Origin: Parietichytrium sp. I65-24A
Taxonomy: Eukaryota; Sar; Bigyra; Thraustochytrida; Thraustochytriidae
Direction: 5' to 3'
Assembly: GCA_012862575.1 (NCBI GenBank)
Contig: BLSF01000139.1
Span: 1-39,392, forward strand
Length of the DNA: 39,392 bases
Shown here piece after piece: positions 28,623-39,300 of this stretch. Below the pieces are notes generated by a model. That model did no database searches. It was not told the origin of the DNA and saw nothing but the letters and a program-made list of their open reading frames with translations. The position numbers were made by a program, and so were the translations under genes. The number at the start of each line of letters is the position of its first letter. The first letter of the stretch is position 1.

Positions 28623-29129
28623 TCTCTCTCTCACGCACTCCGTCCTTTCCGTCCCGGCCACTCCTGTTCCGGTAATGCCAAACAAAGCGTCCCCGCCTCA
28701 GATTCGTTCCCGCGTTTCCCGCGTTCGCGAAAAGATCGAGAGGGAAATAGGGAAATGCCGGTCTGGATTTCGTTCCGCTCGCAGCGCGTACAGTCTGCGT
28801 ACTGAGGACTAGTACGACACTTGAAGGGACAAGAGAAGGGCAGCGACGCACCACAGCCAGTAGAGAAATGAGAGAGAGAAAGAAAGGGGATCTTGCTGTT
28901 CGTTTTTGTTCGTTTTTGTTCGGTTTGCTAACTGAAATTTTTCTGTTCAGTGGAATTCTGGAAAATGTGGGAAATATCTCTGCGAAGAGCGCTCCCTGTT
29001 CGTCGAAAGTTTTTTCCCCTCCCTCAACATCCCTCAACGCAATCGGGTTTTACGGTAAACATTGGCAAATTCTATTCTGCGACAGGGGCTTCGATGTCCA
29101 CTGTAATGCAATTTTAGTATCTTCGACTG

Positions 29130-29277
29130 ATTGATTGATGAGATTGATACACTTGACTGATTGACTGATTCACCGATTGACTGATTGACTGAATGACTGA
29201 TTGACTGATTGACTGAATGACTGATTGACTGATTGAAGATTGACTGATCGACTCAACTCATTGACTGATTGATCTAC
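29130..29277. repeat. TGACTGAT/TGACTGAA microsatellite
   Basis: Repeats of TGATTGAC and TGAATGAC run for about 150 bases. On the minus strand they read as Ser-Val-Asn-Gln-Ser-Phe-Ser-Gln, a repeat artefact and not a protein. Confidence 0.85.
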
Positions 29278-29469
29278 TGAATTAATTTTGCTGATTTTGG
29301 ATTTTACCCCAGCTAATACCGGGTTACCGGGTACCTTATCCCGCTCAAAATGGACATTTTCCAAAAGTCTCATCCCTAGCAAGCTTTTGCCAAAACTTTT
29401 TGGTTGACTGATTGATTGGTTGATTGTGAAGTGCAGTGCATGCGTATCCGCGGTGCGCACGCCTGCCTT

Positions 29470-29850
29470 GTCTTGGCTTGTCAGTGTCAGTCTTGTGGGG
29501 TTGAACAGACTGACAGAGAATGAAAATTATCTGTCTGCGGCTGTAGATGCCTCCTTGCGAGTTGTTCTTGATTGATTGAATGCATGATCGGTATCGCGAA
29601 GAAGCCGTCGGTGTGTTTCTTTGTCTCCCAAGTTGATTCGTAATTCAAATTTGCGAATTTAGGTTTACCAAGCTCCCTTGGTTGCTTGTTGATTGACTGA
29701 GGAGAAAACCTTCCGGAGCCCAAGTTCTAAGCTTCACAACTGCTCCTGAGCATTTTTACGTTGACCAACAAATGGGTCTCTCAGAACCATGATGTATACA
29801 CTGTGAGCATTGATGTCAGTCGGAGTCACCCATCAAAAACGCAAACGCAC
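29470..29850 (-). pseudogene. Relic 3' end of a third zinc-finger gene copy
   Basis: 29760-29850 matches the terminal codons and 3' flank of paralogues A and B: GACCAACAAATGG, TCTCAGAACC, GATGTATACACT, GAGCATTGATGTCAGTCGGAGT. On the minus strand it keeps the closing Asp-Ser-Asp and stop but nothing of the fingers. Further left, TTGCGAGTTGTTCTTGATTG, GGTGTGTTT and TGATTCGT occur in the same order as at 23690-23930, beyond paralogue A. So a segment covering the flank and the last codons of an A-like gene was copied here, with the breakpoint just inside the coding end. Confidence 0.75.
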
Positions 29851-30776
29851 TTCAGTTGTAGTTGCCGCCAAAGTCTTGTTTCGTTCATTGCACGTTGGGA
29901 CATTTTTAGACGTGACTTTGCGAATTCAGGGTATGGATTTTTCCATTTGAATGAACATGTTCTCATTAGTTGATTGATTGATGAACGAAATGAATGAACA
30001 GAGATGGATGAACTGAAATGTAACGTGGCACGAAACAGAGCTCGAGCAGCGGAGTCGCCCAAAAGAGCAAAGTGTACAATGCGCAAAGAGAGCAGAGCAA
30101 ATTGGATGCAATTCAGTTTGCCGCGTTTTACTAACAGTAAAGTTAGAACTCCTGACATTGCTCGTTTCTTCAGTCCAGAGGTTTTCATTGAGGTCCACCG
30201 AGGCCCAGGGCCAAAATGAAACTTGGACGAGAGTTGCATTTTAATTTGTTCTTGGCAAATCAGACCGCCTGCACCTTTGTGCAGAAAGCTTTCTTCGAGG
30301 TCTATACATTCCGGCTCTTATCGCTGCACCCCCATCACCGTGTCCATCGCTGCAGGATGTCGATCAAGAGCGGAGCTCCGTTTGATTGCCCAAAACATGC
30401 AGGGCTTCCAGATTATTGATGATGAGCTCACTCCTTCAACGCTCTCCAATGAACGGCGTCAACCAGCTAGATTTCGCGGCCAGAAAGCACACAAAAAAAG
30501 ACGGAGCAATTTTATTCATCCTTTGACCAACTCGACAACCTTGCAAACTTGCAAAAATTCCAAACCTGCAAACTCAATGTCTCTCAATCTATCAAAATCC
30601 AAAAACAAATGAACAGCTCCTTGCTCTTCCAAGGATCTTTACCCAATGTAGATCTACTCGCTACTAGATATCATGCACCAAGAAACCTAGTCCTCATAAT
30701 AATCCGCGCCGCCTGTCCTCGCCGCGGACCCTTCCCCAGCCCTAAGTACATAGTATAGATAAACGCTAGCAAACCC

Positions 30777-30793
30777 ACACGTGTCACACGTGT
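30777..30793 (+). promoter_or_regulatory. Twin ACACGTGT palindromes upstream of XPD
   Basis: Two ACACGTGT palindromes (30777-30784 and 30786-30793), spaced by one C, form a direct repeat ACACGTGTC about 250 bases before the XPD start. CACGTG is the E-box/G-box bound by bHLH or bZIP factors. Whether it is used here is inference. Confidence 0.5.
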
Positions 30794-30935
30794 CACAGTC
30801 GTGAAGAGAAGAACAGTCAAGGTTGCAGAGAGGATTTAGAACTGCGAACAGTAGCGGATCATCACTCTTCAGTCTTCACTGTTCTGTGTTCTATGTTGTG
30901 TGGCGTGAACTTCATTCATAGTCAGTGCGCGAGGT

Positions 30936-30973
30936 AAAGGCAGAAGGCAAAAGGCAAAAGGCAAAAGGCAATA
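30936..30973. repeat. GGCAAAA short tandem repeat
   Basis: Four to five copies of AAGGCAA/AAAAGGC lie about 70 bases upstream of the XPD start, probably in the leader. Confidence 0.8.
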
Positions 30974-31040
30974 GATATAAGTCATAAGACAAAGGAGTGC
31001 CGCTGGAGAGGGTAACGCGTTCGCGTGCGAGAAAGGAGCG

Positions 31041-33684
31041 ATGAAGTTCATGCTGGACGGGCTGGAGGTGTTCTGGCCGTATCCGAGCATCTATCCGGAG
31101 CAGTATGACTACATGCTGGAGCTGAAGCGCGCGCTGGATGCTCGGGGAGGGATCTTGCTGGAGGTGAGTGGCGAAGGTTTTTCGGTGGTGGGAGGTCGCT
31201 GCATGGTGTGCCCTGAATATCTGCATCTGTGGAGGGTGTTGCTTCGAACTGCATGCATGGTTTTGCCCATCTGGTGTGATGATTTGTGAGGTGCTGACTC
31301 GTTGGGTTGGCCGTTTTTGATTGTTCAGTCGCCCACTGGGACAGGAAAGACGGCGTCGCTGCTGTCGCTCATCACGTCCGTAAGTTGTTTGATGCTGTGA
31401 TGTTGCTGTTCAATCTGAACCGAAACCCGCGAGGCTGACGGTTGGCGGCTGCTTGTTCGAATAGTACCAATATGCGCATCCGGAGTGCGGGAAGTTGATC
31501 TATTGTACACGGACGGTTCCGGAGATGACAAAATGTATTCAGGAGCTCAAGCGTGTGATCGGCCATCGAACGGAAATGCTGGGTGGCGCCGACAACGCTC
31601 CGCCTTTCCTCGGCGTTTGTCTTTCTGCCAGGCGAAACATGTGTGTGCATCCCGAGGTGATGGAGTCCAGCGACCGTGAGCAAGTTGACTCGCTGTGCAG
31701 GAAGAGGATCGCACCGTGGGTGCGCCAGCGTGCGGGCAGGCCTTCAAGACACGCAGATCCTACTGTTGATGGTGCGCCACCTCAAGAACCTATGGCAGTG
31801 GACAGCATGCTGCCAGATATTGAGGACATGGAGTCGAACGGTCTGTGCTCGTACTATGAGCGCTACGTTTCAGCTGGGAGTGACGTGCCTTTGACCTCTG
31901 GGATTTACACGATCGATGAAATGCAGCAGGTGGGGAGAGAGAACCACTGGTGTCCTTACTTTGTGACGCGGCACGTCCTGACCTTTGCGAACGTAGTAGT
32001 GTATAACTACCAGTACATGCTTGACCCCAAAGTGTCTCAGATGGTTTCCAAGGAGATTTCACGTGACTCGATCGTCGTCTTTGACGAGGCGCACAACATA
32101 GACAATGTATGTATCGAAAGTCTTAGTATCAACTTTAATCGGCGATCGCTTGAGGCTGCCACTGCGAACGTGCGTAAGCTGAACAACATGATCTCGTCAC
32201 TGAAGGAAAGCGACGCAGAGCGGCTGAGGCAAGAATACGAGAGACTGGTTCAAGGTCTTTCCGCCGATGGCATGATAGGCAATCCGGAATCGGAGCCAGA
32301 TGTTCTCTCCAATCCAATTCATCTTCCGGAAGAAATTTTGAACGAGGCCGTTCCCGGCAACATCCGCAAAGCCGATCACTTTGTAAAGCTTTTGGACCTG
32401 GTGGTGAAGCATCTCAAGCAGCGCCTTCGCGTAGAACGCGTCGTGAAGGAGACTCCGATGGCATTCTTGCATGAAGCACAAAACAAACTTGAGGTGGATC
32501 CCAAGACGCTGCAATTCTCGTATTCACGGCTCTCCTCGCTCATGCGCACACTCAAGGTGGTGGACCTGGAGGAGTTTGTCCCCATCTCTCTGGTCGCTGA
32601 TTTCCTCACCCTGGTGGCGACACCAAAGTACAAAGACGGCTTTTTGATAGTAATTGAGCCGTACGACCAGCGTACCCCACAGTTCTTCGATCCCGTATTC
32701 CAGTTTGCGTGCCTGGACGCCTCCCTCGCCATCAAGCCGGTGCTTGACCGCTTTGCGACCGTCGTTATTACCAGCGGGACGTTATCTCCAATCGACCTGT
32801 ACCCGAAGTTGTTGAACTTCAAGCCCGTTGTATCTCGCTCGTTGAGTATGAGTATCATCCGCCCTTCCATCTGTCCCATTGTGGTAACTCGTGGAAGCGA
32901 CCAAACGCCAATTACATCGGCTTATAGCGCTCGGGCTGACAAAAGTGTGATTATAAATTACGGAGCTCTTCTCGCGGATGTTGCCCGAACAGTGCCTGAC
33001 GGTATTGTGTGCTTTTTCACCAGCTACGAATACATGGAGAACGTGGTCAGTGAGTGGTACAAGCTCCAAATCTTGAACCGAATCTTGGACCACAAGCTGC
33101 TGTTCATAGAAACCAAGGATATTGTCGAGACCACTCTGGCGCTTGACAATTACCGTCGCGCTTGTGATTGCGGTCGTGGTGCAATTTTCCTCTCTGTGGC
33201 TCGAGGAAAGGTGTCAGAGGGCATTGATTTTGATCGTCACTACGGACGATGTGTGATTCTCTTTGGTATCCCTTTCCAGTACACAAAATCACACATTCTA
33301 CTTGCTCGTCTAGAGTACTTGCGGGTGAAGTTTCAGATCCGAGAGGACGAGTTTCTCGCATTTGATGCTCTCCGGCAAGCTGCCCAGTGTATCGGGCGTG
33401 TTATTCGCAGCAAAACGGACTATGGTCTGATGGTTTTCGCGGACAAACGCTACAACAACGCAAACAAGCGCAGCAAGCTTCCTCCGTGGGTCACGCAGTT
33501 CATGAAAGATCAAAACCTCAATCTGTCTACAGAGGAAGCTGTCACGGTTTGCCGCGAGTTTCTCAAAGAAATGGCACAGCCGACGCCTCCTGATGCGCTG
33601 CTCAGCACGATGCTTACAGAAGACGACTTGCGCCGCCTTGCCAAATCGGGGGAGCCGGCATCCATGATGGATGTCGATAATTGA
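31041..33684 (+). CDS. ERCC2: XPD/ERCC2 (Rad3) 5'-3' DNA helicase of TFIIH
   Basis: 797 residues in three exons: 31041-31163, 31329-31379 and 31465-33684, all phase 0. Introns are 165 and 85 nt, GTGAGT-CAG and GTAAGT-TAG, each with a CTGAC branch-like motif near its 3' end. XPD is the Fe-S helicase of TFIIH used in nucleotide excision repair and transcription initiation. Seen: N-terminus MKFMLDGLEVFWPYPSIYPE; Walker A SPTGTGKT (residues 42-49); four Fe-S cysteines C118, C136, C186, C221; DEAH box at 265-268 (VVFDEAHNID); motif V ARGKVSEGIDF; motif VI QCIGRVIRSKTDYGL. The start matches the family's usual N-terminus. The human protein is 760 residues; the extra length is mostly about 29 residues between the second and third Fe-S cysteines, an acidic Pro-rich loop. 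No motif is broken, so it should be active. Confidence 0.97.
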
Positions 33685-33851
33685 TTTCATGTGCCCTCTC
33701 AAGCACTTGCCCAAAGAAACCAACTATGTTCCAGTCTTTATTTTCGCTTCTGTCATTTCTGTCTCAGTAGTACGTAAGAGGGAATGTGCTCGTGAATGTC
33801 AACTACGCTCATATGTGCAGCAATCTCATGTAGACATTTGGGGTATTACAA

Positions 33852-34395
33852 ATGTGCGAGTCGAGCGCTGCAAATAGCGGGGAAGTGGACGTGAGCAATT
33901 CATCTGCAAGGGCATCCAAACGGGAAATATCTTTAGAGGCTAAGTTTTCCTCGAACGAAGAAATCACCAAACTTGGTATCACTCCCACCTGTCATGAAAG
34001 TGATTACTTCCCAGTGATTGCCAATGTCGCGCGGCATTCATTCGAGACCCGAGAGCCAAAACGCATGGGGAATCGCGCTCATTTGATCGGTCTCGTCATC
34101 GGAGATGTATCAGCAGGGAAGAGCTCGTTCGTGTACTCGTGCAGGGTATATCGGCTTCGGATCATCTCAAGCCCGCATGGTGAATGGGAAGCTTCCTCCA
34201 ATGATGCGGATTCGAGAGCTCGACGGGGGTCAACATGACAGAACAATGGTGGAAAAGTTTCGCCAGTACGAGCTCCGGCAACGAAGGCAGCAAACTGAGC
34301 GATCCTCGATGACGACAGTGTTCATGGTGCGTGTAAACGTAGCAGCAAACCACCCAAGCTGGGCGTCTGGGCGTCGGCAGAGATCAGCTTCATGA
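33852..34395 (+). pseudogene. Possible GTPase gene fragment with a frame break
   Basis: From an ATG at 33852 the frame reads Ser/Glu-rich sequence into HLIGLVIGDVSAGKSSFV (34078-34131), a good G1/P-loop (GxxxxGKS) after a hydrophobic strand. About 35 residues downstream, but in a different frame, is RIRELDGGQ (34207-34234), which resembles the G3 motif DxxGQ, and later MTTVFMVRVNV, which could be the next strand. The spacing fits a small or Ras/Arf-like GTPase. The frame change falls near 34130-34150. This may be a decayed gene, a sequencing indel or an unrecognised splice. No G4 (NKxD) motif is seen. The identification is tentative. Confidence 0.3.
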
Positions 34396-34472
34396 AACAC
34401 TTGCACGCCACATTCTGTGCACCTGAACACCTGCAGCTTGCGCCCTTGTCTTCTCGTGAGCAAGTAATCCAT
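34230..34472 (-). CDS. Small frame with Cys pairs, doubtful
   Basis: 80 residues from an ATG at 34472. It contains FRCTECGVQVFHEADLC and, further on, CCLRC, so two C-x2-C pairs about 30 residues apart, as in many zinc ribbons. It overlaps the possible GTPase fragment on the other strand, and both cannot be well conserved. The frame runs further upstream to 34634 without an ATG. The Cys spacing is the only support. Confidence 0.2.
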   Translation of the reverse strand: MDYLLTRRQGRKLQVFRCTECGVQVFHEADLCRRPDAQLGWFAATFTRTMNTVVIEDRSVCCLRCRSSYWRNFSTIVLSC

Positions 34473-35218
34473 CGCCGCCTCAACGCCTTCTTCCTTGGAA
34501 GGCCTAACGCGAGGATCCCCCACGAATCGCGAGCGCCATGCCCCAGCTTGCGACGAACTGTCCAGCGGCGAGGCTAATGGATGCAGCCACAGCTCAGGAA
34601 GAAGCAGCCGAAACGAAATATCCTCCGATGTCAAGACGGAGTTCTCTTAAAGAGAACCGGGCCCTCGAGTTGATATTCACGTGATGATGAGTTACAAAAT
34701 ATGCAACCCCGACTTTACAGACGAGTCTGACTCAGTCTGGGCGCGGGTTTCTGCAACTTACAAACGCACCGAGACCATCCTTGAGAATCTGCGCTCTGGT
34801 CTTGCTGCTATTGTACCTCAACATCATTGCAACCCTCTCTCAATGAGCCGATGTTTCGGGCCAATTCTTCCTCCCCGGGCGTCCCAGCCACTTGCCCGGG
34901 GGCCATACTGGCAGCTGGCCTGCATTTCGTTGTTTAGTGACTGTGTGGCAGGCTAGGTGTGGGACTTGTGGGATTGAGGGGGCGCGCACATGGGTGTGCA
35001 CTATTGCACAAGTTGCAATTGTGTACAGATCGATGAACAACATGAGCACGATTATGATCATTGAAAACCCAAAGTTAAAAATGAACAAATTTAATCGGCC
35101 TTGGATGGGAGAATGTCGTAAGTAGATGGGGCTGATGCCTCGTGACACAACCTGCCTGGGAGGAAAGTGTACTAGTACAGAGCAATTGACCTCGAAAAGC
35201 TTTGTCTTGAACGCCTCG

Positions 35219-35440
35219 TTTGAGCCAGAAGCACGCGCAGAACAGCTCTTTGTTCCAGCGTGGGAGCCACAGCAACCCAGCAGTTCTAGGGTATAGACTG
35301 GGAGGCCGAATAGAAACCCGTGCACAAGTTTTTTGCATTTTGAATTTTGCAGATTCAGAATGATCAACATTTTGTGCGTGTCTTGACAGTCGACCGATTG
35401 AATTTGGAATTAAAATCAATCACTCAATCAATCAATCAAT
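35219..35440. repeat. 220-base repeat, copy 1
   Basis: Matches 35669-35890 at a constant offset of 450 bases with no visible indel and about ten base differences up to the terminal CAAT microsatellite. It starts at TTTGAGCCAGAAGCACGCG and ends in the CAAT repeat. No coding content is recognised. Confidence 0.9.
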
Positions 35441-35662
35441 CACAATCAATCCATCAATCTATCAATCACAATCAATCAATCAATCGACCAATGCTCATTC
35501 GAGGTTTCTTCTCAGTTGTCTTCGAAACACCTCTGCTTCTTTCGCCTCCACACACCTACGCATTGCTATATGCAAGTGCTACTCGGCACTACCATTGACC
35601 ACCCTAGCACACACCAACTCATAGTACTTCAGGAACCATCACTTACTTCAAATTGGCTCACA

Positions 35663-35663
35663 N
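35663..35663. other. Second undetermined base
   Basis: A single N six bases before repeat copy 2. Unlike the first N, the repeat does not abut it on both sides: about 220 bases of unrelated sequence separate copy 1 from the N. Confidence 0.8.
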
Positions 35664-35668
35664 GCCAT

Positions 35669-35890
35669 TTTGAGCCAGAAGCACGCGCAGAACAGCTCTT
35701 TGTTCCAGCGTGGGACCCACAGCAACCCAGCAGTTCTAGGGTATAGACTGGGAGGCCGGATAGAAACCCGTGCTCAAGTTTTTTGCATTTTGAATTTTGC
35801 AGATTCTGAATGATCAACATTTTGTGCGTGTCTTGACAGTCGGCCGATTGAAATTGGAATTAAAATCAATCAATCAATCAATCAATCAAT
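35669..35890. repeat. 220-base repeat, copy 2
   Basis: Diverged copy of 35219-35440. Differences include GGGACCC for GGGAGCC, GGATAG for GAATAG, CTCAAG for CACAAG and TCGGCCG for TCGACCG. It ends in the same CAAT-type microsatellite, which then differs in length and interruption. Confidence 0.9.
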
Positions 35891-36356
35891 CAGTCAATCA
35901 ATCAATTACTGCAGCGTTGCTGCGTTGCCGCGGGTATCCAGTTCCCTCTTCCACTGTGTTTTCGCCCGACTTTACGAGTATGCAGAGTATGTGTTCGAGC
36001 TAGCCAAAAGTGTGCACTAGCAATTTTTACTCCAGTCATAGTATAGCAACACACACATAGTGCTTCCATAACTCTAGTGCTACTCTAGAGAAACATAGAG
36101 AAAAACACACTGGACCCGCATGAGACACACATAGACATATAGACACACAGACAAGAAGACAAGGTTGCACACGTTTGATTTCAATTGAGAGAGACGGAGC
36201 GCGTACCACGGCCAGTCTTCCAACCCGAATTGCGAAGCGTTCGATCAGCAGGGAAACGCGGAAGGCAAGCAAGTACGGGAAGGAGAGAGGCGAGCAAGAG
36301 CTGCGAGCGGGAAGATATATAGATAGATATATAGATCGAGATCAAGATATAGAAAA

Positions 36357-39300
36357 ATGAGCAAACAAACGAGCCGGCCAAGTGTGTTCCTGTCGCACGG
36401 CAACGTCTCCAGCGATATCGCGAAAGTGCTTTGCAAATTGCTCGAGGAGAAACACGGCCTGGCTGTGTCTGCCTCATCTACGTTTACCGAGGGTGCAGAT
36501 GGCGGACGCAAGTCTCTGACCAGATCGAAGGCCGACACCATCACCGCCGCAGACATGGTGTTCGTACTTGTGGACGAAGAGTACAATCAGAGCGTCGGCG
36601 GCGGGGGTTCCAGCCGGAACAAGGCCTGCTTGAGTGAGTTTGATCTCGCAGTGCAAGAAAAGGGTACGCTCCGGATGCTGCCGGTTGTCACGAGTGCAGG
36701 AATGGGGAGCCAGGCGGCTTGGAGCCCACGACTCAAGATGGAGCTCGGAGAGATGCTGTACATTGATGCAACCTCCGCCGGCAGGGAGTCTAAAGTTGCC
36801 AGCGAGATGGCCTCACGTCTCGCATTGCGCGTAGGGTACCAAGACGACCAGGTCTGGGATGTGTTCCTGTCACATGACTGGGGTAAAGACAGCATCAACC
36901 ACAGAAAAGTCGCTTCCATCGCCGTCCGACTGGAACATTTGGGACTCAAAGTGTGGGTGGATGCCGGAGAGAACGGGAAAGGTGAGATGGCGAAAGGGTC
37001 TGGCATTGGTCAGGCCATGGCTAATGGGATCAAGAAGTCCAGGTTTGTTGTCGTCTGCGTGACCGCCAATTACAGTAGCAAGGTTGATATGGACTGGATT
37101 GACACCAGGACGAATGACAACTGCCTTCGCGAGTTCAACGGATCAGTGATGGAGAAAGGCATCACTGGAATGATTCCGCTGGTGATGGAGCCAGAGATGA
37201 AGGCCAAAGGGCGGTGGGGAGACCGGCTCAAGATGGATCTTGGCGATCTCGAAGTCGTGGACGGGTGCCACGACGAACATTCGCAGGGGAAAGACTTGGA
37301 GGAGAGAAAAAGCAGCATTGCTCGTGCGTTGAAAGAGTATGTGGAGAAGAAGCGTGATGACAAGTACTATGGACTGAGTTCTTCGGGCAGATCACGTGTC
37401 AATTTGTTTCAGGTTCAGCTTCCGAACCCAGCGAGCGAAGCCATGTCGAGGGCAAAGGAGTTTGCACCTGGTACACGGCAGTGGATCCTTGACGCGGTCT
37501 ATCAATGGTACACAAGACCGGAGGACGAGTGGACAAGGGCTTTTGCACTTCTTGGCGGCCCTGGAGTGGGTAAGTCCACCCTAGCCGCAGAGCTGGCGAG
37601 GCGAGGTGGATTGTATGATGGGAGCCTGGTGCCACTCGTTGGGCTCGAAAAAACTAACAATATACCAAGTGACTCCCTTAGAAGCAAGGAGTATCTCTTG
37701 CCTGTAAAAGAAGCGACGTTGAGTGTAAACAGCATGACAAGTAAGAAGCTCACCGAGTCAAAAACGACTAGCCTCCTGAAAGTCTTCCAAACTTTCACCA
37801 ATCAACTAATCAGCGCCGTGCCTGGCACGTATCGTAAGGAGGCGTGGCTGGCAAAGAATCTGCAGAGGTCGAGCGAAACATCAGTGGAACCAACAGACGC
37901 AATTCACGTTGGAGCATACCACTCCTTCAAACATGACGACTCCAGAACGAGTGACCTGCTCCAAGTATTCAAATCCATCGCCAACCAACTGAGTCGCGTC
38001 ATTCCTGGTTTCAAGAAGGAGTTGACCACCAGCTTAGAGAACCTTGCAAAGGCTGAGGATGGCACGTCAGACCCAGGTAAAATGTTGATCAAGCTGACGA
38101 AAATGTCAATCCCCGAAGCCTTTCAGGTTTTGATTGCAACCCCGTGCAGAAGTGTTTCGGGCCCTTACGTTCGGATTTTGGTCGTTTTTGATGCTCTGGA
38201 CGAGTGCGAGGAAGAGTCTCTGAAGAAACTTTTTGCTGTGCTTCACAACAAATGGATGAAAGACACACCAAAATGGCTTGGGACAATACTCACTTCTCGC
38301 CCGGAGAGCTACATCCCAGACAAGCTGAGAAAATTTAACCCTACAATAATCGAAGCCGAGGTGAAGAAGAATAACGAGGATATGGCTATCTACCTCCGGT
38401 ACCGCTTATCTGGCCTCGTTCAAGAATCAGAGATGAACACGGTCGTGGATGAGCTGGTGAAGCGCTCGGAAGGAAAGTTCATATACGCTCGATTCTTGGA
38501 CGACATGCTCGCAAACACGGCCTCGCTCTCACTGAAGTCCCTTGAAGATTACGACAGATTCCCGTGTGGTCTGGATGATCTATACGCGGAGTATTATGAG
38601 CGCCTCAGTGCGAAACTCGGAAACAAGTTGTACACTGAGCTGCTTTCGCTCATGGTGGTAGCTCGCGAGCCTTTGCCAGAGTCGCTGGTGCGCAAGGTGC
38701 TTGCTAGGCACATCCTGAAGGAGAGCAGCGATTCTGACTCCGATGACAGCGATGATGAGAAGGAGCGAAATGCGGCCACGAACAGATTGCTCGGAAAGGC
38801 AAAGAATATGCTATACTTGAGTCCAGAGGGACGCTTGCAGTTTGTGCACAAGTCCATGGCAGATTGGCTTGTCAATAGCGAACTCGAGGGTCGACCCCCA
38901 GAATTGGTTATTAGACGTAAGGGGGCGCTGAAGGTCATGGGAAAGGTACTGGCTGAAGAAGAGGGTGACCCCTTTTCCCTTCGACATTTACTCTTTCATC
39001 TGTGCAAGGTCAAAAGGTTTGCTGAAGTTGACCAACATTTGTTGGACTTTGAGTGGCTCTTGCGTTCACTGTCGAGCGGCGTCCAAGCGAGCCAGCTGGT
39101 GGCGGACATGGACGAAGCGTACGCAGAAGAGAAGCGCGATCAGAATGCGGATGACGTGCTTCGGGTTCTCGATATGGCCTCAAACATCCTGGCTCGCGAC
39201 CCGCTCGAACTGGCCTCCCAGCTGTGGGGCCGGCTTCCGCGCGACCATGTGATGCTCGAACGAGACTTTGAGGACGCGATGCCAAAGCCGTGGCTCAAGT

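Larger units (their letters stand above)
28623..31040. other. Intergenic region between zinc-finger and XPD genes
   Basis: 2.4 kb with no supported gene. It holds the minus-strand zinc-finger promoter, a TGACTGAT microsatellite, the relic zinc-finger 3' end (29470-29850), short frames at 30000-30600 without motifs, and the XPD promoter with twin ACACGTGTC motifs and a GGCAAAA repeat. Confidence 0.5.
33685..36356. other. Intergenic region between XPD and the TIR-NACHT gene
   Basis: 2.7 kb with a possible decayed GTPase at 33852-34395, a weak minus-strand Cys-pair frame, and two diverged copies of a 220-base repeat separated by 450 bases with an N (35663) just before the second. CAAT microsatellites end both copies. 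36310-36355 holds a GATA-type repeat directly before the TIR-NACHT start. No tRNA or other RNA is recognised. Confidence 0.5.

Noticed and set aside
28576-29037. 153-codon minus-strand frame upstream of paralogue B
   Set aside because: Different frame from the finger protein over part of its length, no motif, covers the likely promoter.
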